A stretch of 64,000 nucleotides of DNA from Pampus argenteus (GCA_036937835.1 CM072864.1:19950501-20014500); one strand, 5' to 3'. Counted from the stretch's first letter, positions 47,443-61,300 are shown. The notes: generated by a model from the sequence alone, not told the origin. Numbers and translations: made by a program.

Positions 47443-50400
47443 AGCTGGGAAAGTGCATAGCAGGACAGCACCTCATTTGTATTCTTTTGGAAACAGATGC
47501 TTGGCTGCATTAATGACTCCTAACTAAAACATTCATAAAGTGTTATTGGATTTTTTAGCAGTGGGGTTAAGAAGTGTGACCTTCGAGGTCTGAAGGTTGC
47601 CATCTCCTCTCTCTTGTTCCCTCCCTCCCGGCCTCCTCCCCTTGCCTCTTTCTCTCTGTTTGGACGCTCCGGTGACATCACAGCAGCTCTGCTTCAAATT
47701 GGATGCAGAGAGTGAGAAGTTCAGCAGTAGCCCAGGGCAGTGAATATTTTTCCATTTATTTAGGGGGGATGGAGGATAGGAGTGGGTGGGGGGGCAGGAC
47801 ATGCAGACAAAAAAGGGGCAGAATACATTACAGGTTAAGTAATAAGTAATCAAAATAATTCCTTCTGTGTGTATGCATACTCTACTCAATCTCATGGTTA
47901 AGTGAGCCATAGCTTTGCCTGGGTAGAATCCCCCTTGGACACCTGGTGGTTTTTATGAATAAATCGACAGAGAGGCAGAGAGAAATCAAGAAGGGGCAGA
48001 CGAAGTGAAAGGGGAGCTATGTTTGGTATCTTGCTTGTTTTATCAAATGTAGGTGTTACATTTGTCCTGCAGATGCAGTTTGTTACTGTTGCACAACCTT
48101 GCACATGGCTATTACTAGAATTGTTTACCTTAATGAAATATCTTTCTGGTACAAAATTAGAAACAAACACATGCACACTGCATTTGTACATTGCTGTAAC
48201 GATTAAAAATATATAAAACTGAAAAATACATTGAATGAAAAAACTTAATGCAGAAGGCAACACACCATTGTGTAGAAATGTAAAGCGTTGATGTCTTTGT
48301 GTCTCACTGGCATCTTAACAGAGATGAGAACAGATGTAAAGTGCACTCATACAATAACAGGACAGAAGAATCTCATCTCCTGATTCTCTAAAAAGCAAGA
48401 TCTAATTTCTGTCCAGGTTGCCAGAATAGACATTGCACATGAAATGATTAAGTATAATATTAGGCACTCTCAGTTTGAATCAATTCTTTGATCTGTATAA
48501 TATGTAATGGAAAATGTTTTACTAAGCTGAGTTGAAGGTTTGTGCTACTGTTTCTGCAGTTTTCTCTCATACCCCCCTAATTTTATTTCTTTTTCTTGTC
48601 TTACAACTCAGGAAATATTTGTCTACAGTTTCTAATCTAAAATCTAAAATAGATGTTTGACCTGGAGAGGTAAACTGAATAATAAACACAAACACACTAT
48701 TACAACGACACAAGTAGAAAACATCCATTGACCACTGACCAGTGATAAAATCAACAAACTGTGGCCAAAATGGCAGCCAGGCCTGATTCTTCTTGCATTT
48801 TAACGGATAACTTATCACTATTCTCCTCTGCACTCCTGAAGCAAAACCAGAAAAATAAAGTTTTTCCCATTAAAATGAATGTTTATTGTCCTCTCAGTAG
48901 ACACAGATAGGGAGGTTGTTACTGCCATGTCCTCAGGTATGTTCTTTAACTTGCTGATGCTCAGTCTCATTTTGAATACCTTATAACCTCCAGTGTTGGT
49001 TTGTGGTCAGTGGGAAGCTGAACTGAGGCATTTCTCCCACTACGGCTAATAGAGCAGTATGAGTCACCTCATTCCTCGGCCTGTCCCTCCACTGATTGAA
49101 TCTCTGCATGTGCGCATGTGTGGTTTGTGTGTGTGCGGCCAAACATATGCATGTGTATATGTGGTAGAGAAAGAGGCCAGCAGAGAAATCCAGGAAATCC
49201 TAGGCTCTGGTCCCATTTCTTGAAAGGATATGTGTTTTCTGTGTGTCTAGTGTGTGCTGTGCACTTTATGTGTTAGTGGGTTTCAGAAGGAAAGGCCGTG
49301 TAGAGAGCAGCACACTCAAACAGTCATTGGCGCAGCATATATCACATTACGCAGCCTGCGCTCTCTGAGTCCAGCTCCCACTCATGTAGCAGCTACGGGT
49401 CTAATCAACAGATCATTCTTGATATTAACGCCACACCTTCAAAATGAATTGCAATTGCATCGAATAAAGAAGGTTGTGGATTGACTTGGGACTGTGGCAT
49501 CTATGATCAGTTCTTATTTGCTCCCCTTTTACAAGCTTTCCACAAAAATATTTGGCAAAATGGATTGGTCATTGGATTGCTAAATCAGTCTGAAGGGCTG
49601 GACCCTCATAACACAGCAAGTGTAATCTACTGAGAGAGAAAGTGCTAAGCCACCATGAAATAGAGGTTGGGGTTTGATGCCAGGCCCAGTTTGTCTTGTC
49701 ACCCTGCCAAACCATCTGTATAGACCAGAGGGAAACTCAGAACAGTATTTGCTCTACTCCCATCCATCTTTAACTAAACTGACCAACCAGCAGGAGCAAC
49801 ACACCAGTGGGACCCTATAGCCTGAAAAGTGTTGAAATCCTAAACAATGAAAAAGCCACTTTTAATAAATATACTCTGCATATATGAACGCTGCGTGGGT
49901 TACTATGGAGACAAAATATTTTTGACATTACACAGTTGTTATGCTGTATTTGCCTGGTGGATTCTTACTGCAACGGACCTCTATTATATTCCTAAAGAGA
50001 CGTAGCCCAGAGACTGCTCATTAAACTGGCCACCCATGCAATAAACACATTAAATAAACCACAGATTAGAAAAGTCTGTCTTTTTGTTTTACCCGGCTCT
50101 CAGCAAAGAAATTGTGCTGCCCAGTTCAAGATGGATTTGATGGCTCTTAATAGTGTCTGCCTCTTTTTAATAATGCCTGGTGTACAACGCTAGACTATGC
50201 TTTATTGGCCTGTTTGAGTCCATGCACAGAGCCATTAGCAGGGGCCAAAATGGCCCATAAAAGTTGGGCCAAGCCTAATTATGTGCCACTCTTATATTAT
50301 CAAGTATTTTGGAAAGCGTCAACATTTCTCTGTAGTTGATATCAAGCCTACGTCTTCATGGTAATTATTGCATAAAACAGTCAATAACTGGTCAGTCACT

Positions 50401-52380
50401 CTTGCGTTTCCTCATTCAAAGACCTACACTGATGACTGGCCATATCCTAAATTTAACTTCTTAATGGTTCAGGCTTCAACATAGGGGGGCATTCTTCACT
50501 AGATTTTACCCAAGGTAGTGAACTTTATTTCACTTTAGAATTACATGCTTAGATGTGGAATGATTACAATAATTGTCCTATGTTCACATATGGCTTGTAT
50601 TGACAGTGGACCAGAACTGCATAGGACTATATTATCACCATAATTACGATTGAGGATGCAATTACTGATATTATTGCCTTATTACTGTTGATTTTGTTTT
50701 GTGCAGTAACCCAAGCTTGACAAAAAAAAGAGAAAAGGAAGAGGTTGTGCTATAAGTGAGCAGTATTATACTTCAACTGCTCGCCCCGCTGGTGTTAATT
50801 CTTAACCTCACTGACACAGCTTCCTTGGCCTCTTCCTCAAGGTTAATATCTTTAATAAAAGTTAATATGTGGAAAAGCTAACACTCTCCTGGTGTGTCCC
50901 ACCAGACTAAATTAGACTTCTCACCGGACCCGGCCTCTCGCTATCATTTTTTTGGGTGACGTGTGAGGAGCAGCAAATTGCTTTCTTATGCTGAATGTTC
51001 ATTCTGCAGACAGCCTTGTGTTGTTTGTCTGACCTGCTGTGATTTAAAATTTCATAGCTGTGGGCTGAGATTTGGTAGAAATGACAGTCAGATAATGTGT
51101 GTGTAAATGCACTCATCACCTTACCGTACCCATCACCTCCCTACCTTTCTTCTTGTCAGCCTCTCGCTGACGTCTTTGAGGACTGTTTTATTTCTTCTAA
51201 ATGCCTTTTCATTAGAGCTCTTTTTGGCACTTCAGCAGAGTTGGAGGTTTGAGGTTTCTCAGACCTGTTATACTGTGTGAATGTTCATGGAAATAGCAAA
51301 TGTGTTTCTCTTGACACAAATCTACCGTTATTCTCCTTTTATTTGGAGAGTGTTAGGTGAGATGATACAGTGCCATTTTTCGCACCCCATTTCGTCTCAT
51401 TTACTTAGATGCCCTGAGGAGGATGGTGCAGAGTGTTTTTATGCATGTCTGCATGCAAAATATGTACACAACATGTAATGTGTTCTTCGTGTTTAAGGTA
51501 AAGAGACAGACGTGTATATATGGGTATATAGAGCTTATTAAATTTTCTGTGTATCAGTGCGTGTGAGAGTGTGTGTTTGTGTGTGTATGGGCAGATGTGT
51601 ATGGAAGCGTAAAGGCAGCATACCGTGCGTGCAGCCACAGTTAAGGCCGTGGGCCATGTTTGCACTGGGTGACAATAACCCCTTTTATTCTGCTTCTGCC
51701 TTCACCAATGTTTTGATTTCTACTTAAAGTTTTATGTCAGTGCCCTCCCTCAAGGGTGCCATTACCTTGTATGCTAATAGAGCTATGCATATTCTATTAC
51801 TGCTGTCAGTGCAAGATAAGGGACACATTCAGCAAAGGAGCACTTAGGGGCCAATGAACCCAGCGAGGGGTCCTGCTGCTCCTGCATTATCAGTCATCTT
51901 CACATCTGAATGGAGCTGGCTTATGGGCCTTCTCTTCTCTCTCCCTCTCTCTCAGCAGTAATGACTAAGGACTCTCTTCCGTAATAATCAGTCACTGGGA
52001 AACCGCCCGATCCCTATCTTACACACACACCACGAAACAGACCTCCACATGCGCGCACACATATACACACACACTGAAACCACGCACAGCTGCAGGCTCA
52101 ATCTAAACCGACCACAAAGAATGCAAGAGCAGGGCAATAACACTAACACTGTCACACGGAGACAAACATGTCTCATTTGGGGTCAGTTTGGATGGGGCTA
52201 AGTAGGTCTTTATTTTCAGACTGACTGAAGTCTTCTCTCCCGCATAATGGTAATGAAGCCATATGGTATGTGGAATTGGATTACTAACAAATGTTCCATA
52301 CCACCATCTTTTCCCTGCCTTTCTTTTTTTTTCTTCACATCCCCCCTCCTCTCTCACTCTATCTCCCTCTTTCTCTCTCT
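46600..52380. other. Gene-poor stretch with scattered CNE-like blocks
   Basis: No coding exon. CNE-like blocks lie at about 50090-50300 (GGGGCCAAAATGGCCCATAA, GCCAAGCCTAATTATG) and 51740-51930 (TATGCTAATAGAGC, an octamer-like core). Simple repeats are at 47090-47122 and 51555-51590. Confidence 0.4.
47412..47439. repeat. GT microsatellite
   Basis: An uninterrupted TG run. Confidence 0.95.
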
Positions 52381-52429
52381 CTCTCCTTCCCTCTTTCCCC
52401 CTCTCTCTCTCCCCTCTGTCGCTGTCCCC

Positions 52430-53270
52430 CAATAAAGCAGCCATTTCAAATTGGAACAGCATGTTGTCTCGGAGTGCGCACCTCATTTATAAGATTAAAT
52501 TAAAAGCCAGCCATGCTCGGATGGCATTCTGTGATGATGAGGAAAAGGAGGGAGGTTGTGGCAGGAGGGAGCCATTTCAGCTGCACACAATCATCTTCCT
52601 GTCATGTGATTTGCTGGTTCCTGGTGGTGACACCTTCTTCCTGTCACCTGCTATGATGTGTCAAATGCCACACCTAAGACCCTAAAGCTAATCTATCCAG
52701 GGTTATGAGCTCTTGCTTTTTTTTCCGAGAGTTTAACCATACTTTTGAAACGTTATGGAAGCCTTTTTAACATGTGTTATAAAGTAGCTAAACATGGTTA
52801 CAGGTTTGTGCCTTGTCACAGACACAATGAAATGATATATCACACCCCGAGCTAAAAGGGCCTTGCAAATTATGCTCTATAAATGGAAGAAAATCTCATT
52901 CTGTTCTCTACCTAAAAACAGATGAACTTTTATTGAAAACGTGGAAGCGATTAGTTTAAGGGGCGTCTTTTAGTGTAATTCCCAAATGAAACGAGCAGAC
53001 CCTGTATTTATGAAGCCCGTAGCACAAAGAAGGGAGTTCTTAATGAGGCAATTAAGCTGAGGGGTCGAGAGACTTTGATCTAGAGCGCAGTGATTTTTAC
53101 AAAAACATCGCACAGTGATAGATACTCATAACTCAGGGGCCTTAATTGTGCTTAATTTGTTTGGAATAGGAATGTGCTTTCAATTAGAGTGTGGATTTGG
53201 GCCCATGTGTTTAAAGGAGGCTGTCAGGGAAAATTAAGAAGCAGCTTGGTTCCCCTCCTGTGTTACTGTT
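52430..53270. other. Conserved-noncoding-like islands
   Basis: The unique blocks 52430-52680 and 52920-53250 follow a CT-rich tract (52315-52425). They carry many AT-core sites: GCAATTAAGC, CTTAATTGTGCTTAATTTG, TTTCAATTAGAG, GAAAATTAAG. No long ORF with support and no repeat texture. A developmental enhancer is a reasonable guess. Confidence 0.35.
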
Positions 53271-53377
53271 TTTTATCACAGCCAGAGAGAAAGAGTCAGC
53301 AGATAGACAGATGAAGAGACCAAACAGAAGGTAGAGAGAGGTAATTAGGCAACAAAAACAGACCCCTCAGCAGAAAC

Positions 53378-53399
53378 CATGGATGGATGGATGGATGGT
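53378..53399. repeat. ATGG/GGAT tetranucleotide repeat
   Basis: About five GGAT units. Confidence 0.85.
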
Positions 53400-54112
53400 T
53401 GAACAGGGGCAGATGAGAAACTATTGCATGTCTCTCCCCTCTTTATCTCGGTGAGCTCGGAAGTGAAGAAGCATTTGTTTATTGGTCATCAGGACAGTCT
53501 TGATGTCAGTGCTTCAATCAAATGCATATTGTTATATTACATCAGGCAATAATTGTTATACAACTGATTGTAATATTAAACACATGTTGACTTTTATGTT
53601 TTAATCACATATTCCATCACTATGCAGCATCATAAAAACATGGAACATGTTTAGCAACATGAGTTGCCAAGTACACGGCAACAAGATTTGCTTCAATCAG
53701 TTGTAAGGCATTTACTTCAGCCACCTAGCACCAGCATTTCTTTGTTTTTATTGATATATTTTACCACAAAACTGAAAAGCATAGAGACTCTCCCTTCCCC
53801 CATCACAACATTTAGACCATGGTGTGACACTAGAAGATAATGTTTTGATATACTTCAAAAGCGAGTTTAGGGTTCTCCTGCGGAATTCTGGGAAATGTAG
53901 TAGACTAAATCCATAAGGTTGTTTGAGTAAAAATGGCTGCTCAAATACTGTGAAGCTTACAACCTGATACTCTAGGACTTCTAACAAACAGCCAATGCAA
54001 TGTTTAGATACAGTATATGATAAATACTGCAGCCACCACATGGTACTAAAGGACCAAAACATACAGTACTGATACACTCACTAACAAGCTGATATTACAC
54101 AGACCGTACAAT

Positions 54113-54310
54113 GTTAAAGGGGTAGTTTACCCAAAATTAATATATATTAATATATATTTCCAGCCTTACCTGGAGCGCTGTCTGTCCATCCCGATTGACT
54201 CAGTGCTCTGATTAATGTGATACAGCTGAGAGCTGAATGGTTTTTCTGTGATGTCAGACGTCAGTCATGACCAAAGACCCTCTACACGGTGGGAACCTTT
54301 ATTTTAGTGT
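54113..54310. mobile_element. MITE remnant, TTAAAGGGGTAGTT end
   Basis: It begins TTAAAGGGGTAGTTTACCCA. It continues with an internal block (TACCTGGAGCGCTGTCTGTC, CATCCCGATTGAC) typical of the same fish MITE group seen at 7494. The right boundary is uncertain. Confidence 0.5.
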
Positions 54311-57300
54311 CAGCATTTAATCATTAACATTATCTCTTGTTACATATTTGTGTACAATGATTTGTTATCTATTTTCAGTATATACACTGACAGAACGTCT
54401 GAATTGACATATAACAGATTCTCGGATCTCAAGTCTAACATGATTATTATTTTTTTTTTTGTAATAATGCAACAACAATTAGCTTTGCTTTAACTCGTGG
54501 CTCTCTTCTATTATTCATCTTGATTTATACTCTTAACTACTGTTCAGGTGTCGTAATTTAGTGACTGGCAGCGTATTTTCAACAAGTGTCAGATAGTTAA
54601 AGAGATAAATAGGGCTTCTCGTTAATTTATCTCCCTTGACCTGAGTGATGTGTTTGCACTCCACTCTGTGTGTGTGAGTGTGAGTGTGTGTGTCTGAATG
54701 ACAGACTGAATGAGACAGTAAAAGATGAGGAGAGAGAGTAAGACAAGAGGCTGTGCTGTGCTGACAGGCAGATGGTCTCTCTCGCTGTCTCCCGAGGTCT
54801 TCCACTTCACACCCCATTACACCCGCCTCTTCCCATCAGCCTGTTGTCTGTCATTCACTGCACGCTAACATCCGCTCCCTCTCTCTTTGCCGCTCTCTTT
54901 CTCTCGCTCTCACTCGTGCTCTTTCTCATCCCTCCATGCTTGTCTGCTTTGTTGGCTGCATGTCAAGTGTCAGGTACAATCCCAACTGACTGATCCACTG
55001 TGGCGTGTGTGTGGGTGTAAAACCAGTAAAGTGATGTCCCCCACTCCCTCCCTTTCTCCTTCTTGCCTCCCTCTGTCCCCGGGGCTGTCTGCATCAGTAA
55101 GTCCTGGCTTGTCGAGAGGCCAGCAGGCCGTCAGTGGTCTCCAAGGAGCTGTTAGGGTGAAATCCCCCCAGCAAAGATACTTGGCAGCCATTTACAGCCA
55201 CTAGGGACAGAGCCTCTTCTGATCCCGCTGTTGTACTACTACTGTTAGTGAGTAACAGGCTGTCTCACAGGCCATTGATGGGTTACAGTCTCTTGTTTTT
55301 GACTAGAATGACAGACTGAGTCTATGGTGGTGGCACTGCTGTGACTGCCTTGTTCATTTAGACCTTGTGGTCACTACATTAAAGTGGGGATTTTCTTGTA
55401 AACAATGTTTACATTGAGTGTTACTCAGTAAAACACATTGTGTTGTATCCTTGAGGTCTAACAAAAGTGTTGAATGCATTTCCCTTGTTAAAACACTTGC
55501 AAAACTGATTTTTAAGTATTGTAAGTCCTGCACTGTTAGCTTGCTTCTTGCATCTTCTTCTCCATTGCCTTGCTGGGACATTACTGTGTTTCTTACCACA
55601 TTACAATGAAACCATCTCTTGTCACCTGCGTTCATGTGTATCTTACTGCACAAGACAAACAAAACCCTGCTCTACCCTAGTGGTATAAGAGGTCAGAAAC
55701 ACCACAGGATAGATTACCTTCAAAACCTAAAATGCTACATATTAGTGATCAAAATTGTTCTGTTGTGTGGTTATAATTTCATTCTCAGCTGTTGTCAGTT
55801 CATATTCCTGGATTACACCTTCTAACCAGACTCCAAACTAGGACTTGTTTATGCTTAATCACAGATAAGCCAGTTTCTCATTACTGTGCTCTTTATTCAC
55901 TCAAAAGCTGCACCTGTAGCATGTTGCCTCCAGCTACTAATACTGATGCCAGCATTTAGCCAACATCCATGATAAGAGTCATCATGACCAAGCTAAGGGT
56001 TAGGTCTCATTAAAGGTCTTATGAGTAACAGGTGTGTGACAACAGGCCCCTCAGCCTTCAGGTAGCTGGTTGGATTATTTCAAACCGCAAACTGGAGCCC
56101 AGTGTTGTATTTTTGAGGTTGACATGATGTTAAAAAAATGTTCCTTTCACTTTTCTTTATTTTATTTTTACATTAACACATTGCACAACCACATAGTTGT
56201 GATAGTGAACAAATTAATATTAATCTATCATTGCCACTACAACTATCTTAAACACATCTTTGGCATTTCTATACTGCAGTGTATTTCTTGGTTATGTCTC
56301 AACTGCTTTACATTTTAACTAAATTTGATGGCTGTTCATTGGCCGGGCTCTAGTAAAAAAACCTTTTTATGTAGATTTCTTTGGATGTTTTATTGTCTTT
56401 CTTTGCAATACCTTCATGAATTGTGCTGTTCAGTTATGTCATACATCTATATAAGTCTCTTAGCCTTATCATGTTCACATTCAACAGTGCTCTTATCATC
56501 ACATCAGTGTGCAGTGTTGCTTGTAATCCATTGCTTCCTAAAGTTTTGTTTAGTTAAAATCCACCGGCAGAGCAAGACATGTTGATCACCTAACCTTTGG
56601 TGACCTGTGGGTAATAAAATCTCACTCCTCTGAGTAGAATGAGTGTAGAGTGAATGTGAACGTGAATCAGTCCTTTGTAGCAGGCCTTTAAAAGTGCTCG
56701 TCATTTATTCGATTTCTAGATTTCTACCGTGCTACAGACAAGGTTCTCCAAATTGTTCAAATGATTGTCCCCCCACCCCTAGGATCAACGTATGCTAAAG
56801 ATTTGCCAGCTAAGTGAAATCGCCTGAGCTGTTTCCTGCTTCTTTCTTTGCTGGCTTTGTTGTAGAGGTAAACCTGGCCTCCCAGAAAAAAAAGCCTTTA
56901 ATTAGCTTGAATAATAGCCATGCATGTGTGGACTTAATCCCTTTGGCCAGCGCTACTCCGTTAATGGTTTCCTTGTCACTCACCGGGCACTACATAAAAG
57001 CAGACTTCTTCTTTTATTCCCTCCCTGCGTCCCTCGTCTTTTGATTGAGCCCCTGAATGATGATGAATCTGCCCCTCGTCTGCTTCGGGAGGCTCTCCTA
57101 CTCCTTCCGTACAAGAGAACAAATTACTCACTTGCTACATTTTTGTTAACTATAATACTTACTGTTTTTGTTTTTCCCATGCTGCTATCAAACAGGCACT
57201 GGACTTGTCAAGAAACTGTTTTTCAGTACTGTATACATATAAATATGTATGTTCTTGTTCCTACTGATCAAAAGTATCTATCTAGTATCTCTAGTGTCTG

Positions 57301-58380
57301 CTAAATGGGGATGTAGCGCTTGAGATGGACTGCTTTTGTTACAGCTGCTTTGATTGCACATTTATCAGAGAGATTTAAATTCAACTGCCTGATTTAATAA
57401 GCGCTGTTTCTTCAATGCTTCTTCTGTGATCTTTAGATGAATTTGCCAAATGCCAATGGGTTGGTCACAGTCTATATTTTGGTCCACTGACAGCAGAGGT
57501 GAGAACTGAAACCCTAGAAAAGCACTTCACATCCTAAGAGTCTTAAGATGTAAATCAATAAGAGATAGAGCAAGGCAATACATTTTCATTGTCGAGGTTC
57601 TGTCTGGACTGCCAGTGCGTGACCTGCTTCAGAGGGAGACGGAGAATAGCTCACCAACATCTAACCAGGAGCAATATTGAGCCAGATTGGCCTTCCTATT
57701 CATTTTTTTGTCTCAGTCTGTCTTTCTGTGTGTCTGTCTGTCTTTGGGTTTATTTTTCTTCTTTCTCTGAATGCCAAGAGGCAAACAGGCACAGGTTTAA
57801 CATTAAAAGACAATAAATAGCCATGGATGTCTACCTTTTTATAGGTGAAAGTCATTCTCCCCTGCAGTTCTAAGGCCCTGGTATAAATCTTTTAAATTAT
57901 AAATCAATAAATAGTTAATACAATAATAGGAATCTTTATAAATATTTAAGTAAGAGGATAGAGACAAAGTGGAGGTGGGGAAAAAAGTCAGATAAGCTGT
58001 GTGTGCGCTACTGAGTGCACAAAGTAAGACACACTCATGCAGATTAACAGTGAAAAGGCAAAAGAAGGCTGAAGTAGGGCCACATTTTGTATAGTCTGCT
58101 TTAAACCATTAATTTGTGAATGTGACATTTAGTAAGAGGATGTTTGTGTGTATGTGCACCACAGAACGTCCATATTCCTTCACATGCTGCTGTGTTATGC
58201 AGTTGAGAATGTAGTGCCAGAAGAAAGGGCTATATGATGACAAGGTAAAGCAGTGACAATTTTCTTAATATCATGTTCACTTTAACTAATGTTGTTGGTT
58301 TTTTTTTGTTGTTTTTTTTGTTTTTTTTTTGTTGCTAAAATAAATTTGGCTTCTGGCCCTGCAGCAGTACATTACTCAGC
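54311..58380. other. Gene-poor stretch
   Basis: No supportable exon. It includes a GT tract at 54667-54693, CT-rich text at 54880-54940, and a CNE-like block at about 56925-57085 (GGACTTAATCCCTTTGGCCA). The ORFs present are short and without structure. Confidence 0.45.
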
Positions 58381-58512
58381 TTCTGTGCCCGTACTCTGTC
58401 TCCTTCTCCTCCTCCTCACTGGGGATTGCAATCTATTGCAAGTAATAAACTGACTATGCACAAGTACCCCATACAACCCCACTTTAAAAAATCTGAACTA
58501 CCCCTTTAAGTG
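58380..58512. mobile_element. MITE terminal fragment (reverse orientation)
   Basis: AACTACCCCTTTAAG at 58498-58512 is the reverse complement of the TTAAAGGGGTAGTT terminus seen at 54113. Sequence to its left is the likely interior of a short copy. The left limit is approximate. Confidence 0.4.
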
Positions 58513-58779
58513 AAACTGATGTGTGTTTGAACATTTTCACATAGTGTATATCTCAAATCACAGGCAATCAACTTTGGAGCTACACCACTTTTTGTAAACA
58601 CAGCATGCCCGGCTTTGGCATTCATACCGATAGCTTATAAACACTGCAGGGTGCTAACATGAACCAAATGCGTCCACTGACAAAATGTGTTTAACACAAT
58701 AACTGAACAAAAGAAAACAAGGCAAATACTGTGGCACACATTTTCTCTCCTCACCTCTGCCCGTTTATCCTCCCATCCT

Positions 58780-59130
58780 TCTATCTCTCTGACAGCCGTA
58801 ACATCGTTCCCCTCTCTCCATCGGGAGTTAATTTGCCGGAACATTCCCGCTGCACACTGTGATCACCTAGTGAATACCCCCATAATTCTCTCTGCCTCTG
58901 CCTCTGCTTCTCATCCAGCCATGGAAATGACACAGAGGGGTTGACAGTTCAATTTACCCGTAACGGATGGTGGCTATCACGGCAGCACCCGTGCGCCAGC
59001 CCTTTCCTGTTGGCTTTTATTTTTACCTGCCAAGAGAGAGATGCTGCTGGAGCACGTACTGGCGTTCACCCCTCTCGACTCCAGCGGCACCTCCTCTCCT
59101 CAGCATCACTGCTGGTCCTCTGGGGAGAGA
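58780..59130. other. Conserved-noncoding-like island
   Basis: A unique stretch with CGGGAGTTAATTTGCCGGAA, GTGATCACCTAG, CCCCCATAATTCTC and CAATTTACCCGTAACGGATG. It is non-repetitive and denser in CpG than its surroundings. Overlapping short ORFs in three frames argue against coding. Confidence 0.3.
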
Positions 59131-59843
59131 TGCTGCCACTTGTTTATGTGGCCCTGTCAGTACCCCCCTACACATACACGCTTTTCTCCCCTGTGTACTG
59201 AATCAAGCAAATCATTTCTCCATTGCCACCCCTCCTCCTTCTCATCTCCCTGTTCTTCGTAACATAATAGAGGAGTTATTGATCTATATCTTTGGTCATG
59301 ATGCCTCTCAGCTTGTTGTCGTTACCCCCTCAGCATGCCATTGATATACTCCCCCTCCTCCTCTCTTCTTCCAAATGATTTTCTCCTTCCTCTCGCCCCT
59401 TTCCCATTATCCAGCTCCACTTTACATAAATCTACCCGGTCATTAGATCCATCAAAAGCTAATGATCATCATCTTTTTTCCTCCACTCCTGTCTCTTTTT
59501 TCAGTTTCTCCCTATGGCTCTCTTTCTTTTTTTTGCTTCGCGTGCACACACATTGTTATAGATATGTATAGCATGCATGTGTGCCTACACACACACACAC
59601 ACACATACACACACAATTACGTGCATTGTTATTAGCATGCTTATGAAGAGAAGTGAATTCATTAATATATTAATTCATTATGCATTAATTGCGTTAAGGA
59701 TTGCTAAAATGTACAACTAAAAGTAACTGTTTTGAGACATGCAAATTACTAACATTTGGATAATTTTATGGTACAACTGCTTTACAATTTGTTCTGTGGC
59801 ATACTATATAAAAGGTTCACACGTATACCCTCTATAGACATAT

Positions 59844-59883
<40 letters not shown>

Positions 59884-59899
59884 ACACACACACACACAC
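59844..59899. repeat. CA microsatellite (long)
   Basis: A CA run of 36 bases, a TA interruption, then about 19 more bases of CA. A further CA run is at about 59589-59614. Confidence 0.95.
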
Positions 59900-60679
59900 T
59901 CCTCCCCTCTCCATCTCTATCCCAAGGAGACACACCTTCATCCAGGAGTAGCTGCCAGCCGTGTAGGACATCTATTTGTGTCATTCATTACCCTCCTGTC
60001 TCCTTTGCATGTAATGAGTGGCACATATAATAAAACAATTATAGACCCCTTTCCCCCCCTTACTATCTTTCTTTTCATCCTCTCTAATGGACATTACCAT
60101 TTCTTGTCAATAAAGTCAGTTAAGTTGGCCTTGTGCTCAAGCTGTGTCAAAGCTAGTGGTAACACCTTGAGATTGTGCCTGTAACATAAATGATGAGACA
60201 GAGACACATGCTGCTCATTTGCAATGTTAACCAGGTGGCTGCCAAGTCCCCCAGTGCCTGTAAAATGAGCTTGTCTGTTCCTTTGATGATGCATCTACGT
60301 CGTATGGGGGATCTGCAGGCACTACTTCGTTATTTAACAATGGTAGAGGTCTATAGAAAGAATAAGAAAATTGAGTTTTCTACTTGGTGTGACTGCATCA
60401 TATATTTTATCCTCCATACTGTGCTCTGCCAGCTGAGATTAAATTGGTGGCGAGTCAACAGGAACTAAGCTTTAACACCTACTGTCTGAGCTCCTCTATG
60501 CATGATTAGCACATACAAAATCCCATAGATGTCAATACTTCATAAATATCAATAGGTGGTGGCTGGTGACCCCCCAAAAATTGGGGAAGCCAGGAGGAAT
60601 ATTAACCCACAGCGTCATGTTTTTTGACACTAGTTGGCTACTTATTTCTACTTTGGTTCAGGTTATGTTATATTTAAAT

Positions 60680-61300
60680 GCAGGGCCGTGCAGAGACCTT
60701 AAGAGGGGCAGATGCTCAAAGTTAAAAAGGGCACATGAAACAAGATTTTAAAACACCATACTACAACTTTCAAACAGTCCGGAGTCTGGAAATGTCCATG
60801 TCATAACGTCCCACTGCGTGTGTTGTTGTTGGTCATCTTGTTTGTTTGTTAACTGAATCTTGTTGGTGCTAAGGAAGAGAGGCCCGAGGCTGCGGCAGTA
60901 TCACGCGCGTTGGCTAGAGCAAGTAACTATCTACTATTCTGGCTGTTGATTGGTTATGAAGGATGTCCTCTGCTGAAGCATTTTTCCCAAAGAAGAGAGA
61001 AAAATGATTTGATAAATTATGCCGAGATTTGGCAATGATTTATTTCAACCGATTGCTCTCCTCTGGTGTCAATGTATATTCAAAGAGAGGGCTTCTCTGC
61101 TTCCAAAAGTCCAGTTTAACTGGCATGGAGGTGCTACAGAGATGGGCACACAGGGGTACACAGATTTCTCTCTGCAATTTGATCTAATCAGGGTCTGATT
61201 CTGATTCAGTCAGGACACCATGTGAGAAAAGCTTCGAGCTGCTTTCCAATCAGTAGACTAGCAGCACGAGGGGGACATCCAGCGCTTCTGGAAGAGACCC
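60680..61300. mobile_element. Possible transposon remnant
   Basis: GGGCCGTGCAGAGACCTTAA followed by GAGGGGCAGATGCTCAAAGT and an AAAAAGGGCAC motif resembles the end of a widespread fish DNA transposon. The remaining text has no ORF. Class and right limit are uncertain. Confidence 0.35.

Noticed and set aside
47533..48263. Two overlapping - strand ORFs of 121-125 codons
   Set aside because: No domains and no splice partners; composition matches random AT-rich sequence.
52263..52685. 140-codon + strand ORF
   Set aside because: Its N-terminal half is a CT-repeat translation (Ser/Leu/Pro runs), so it is an artefact of simple sequence.
53748..54077. 109-codon - strand ORF
   Set aside because: The underlying DNA has repeat-like text (GGAATTCTGGGAAATGTAG) and no family similarity; likely transposon debris.
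59756..60184. 142-codon + strand ORF with His-Thr repeats
   Set aside because: It is a translation of the CA microsatellite.
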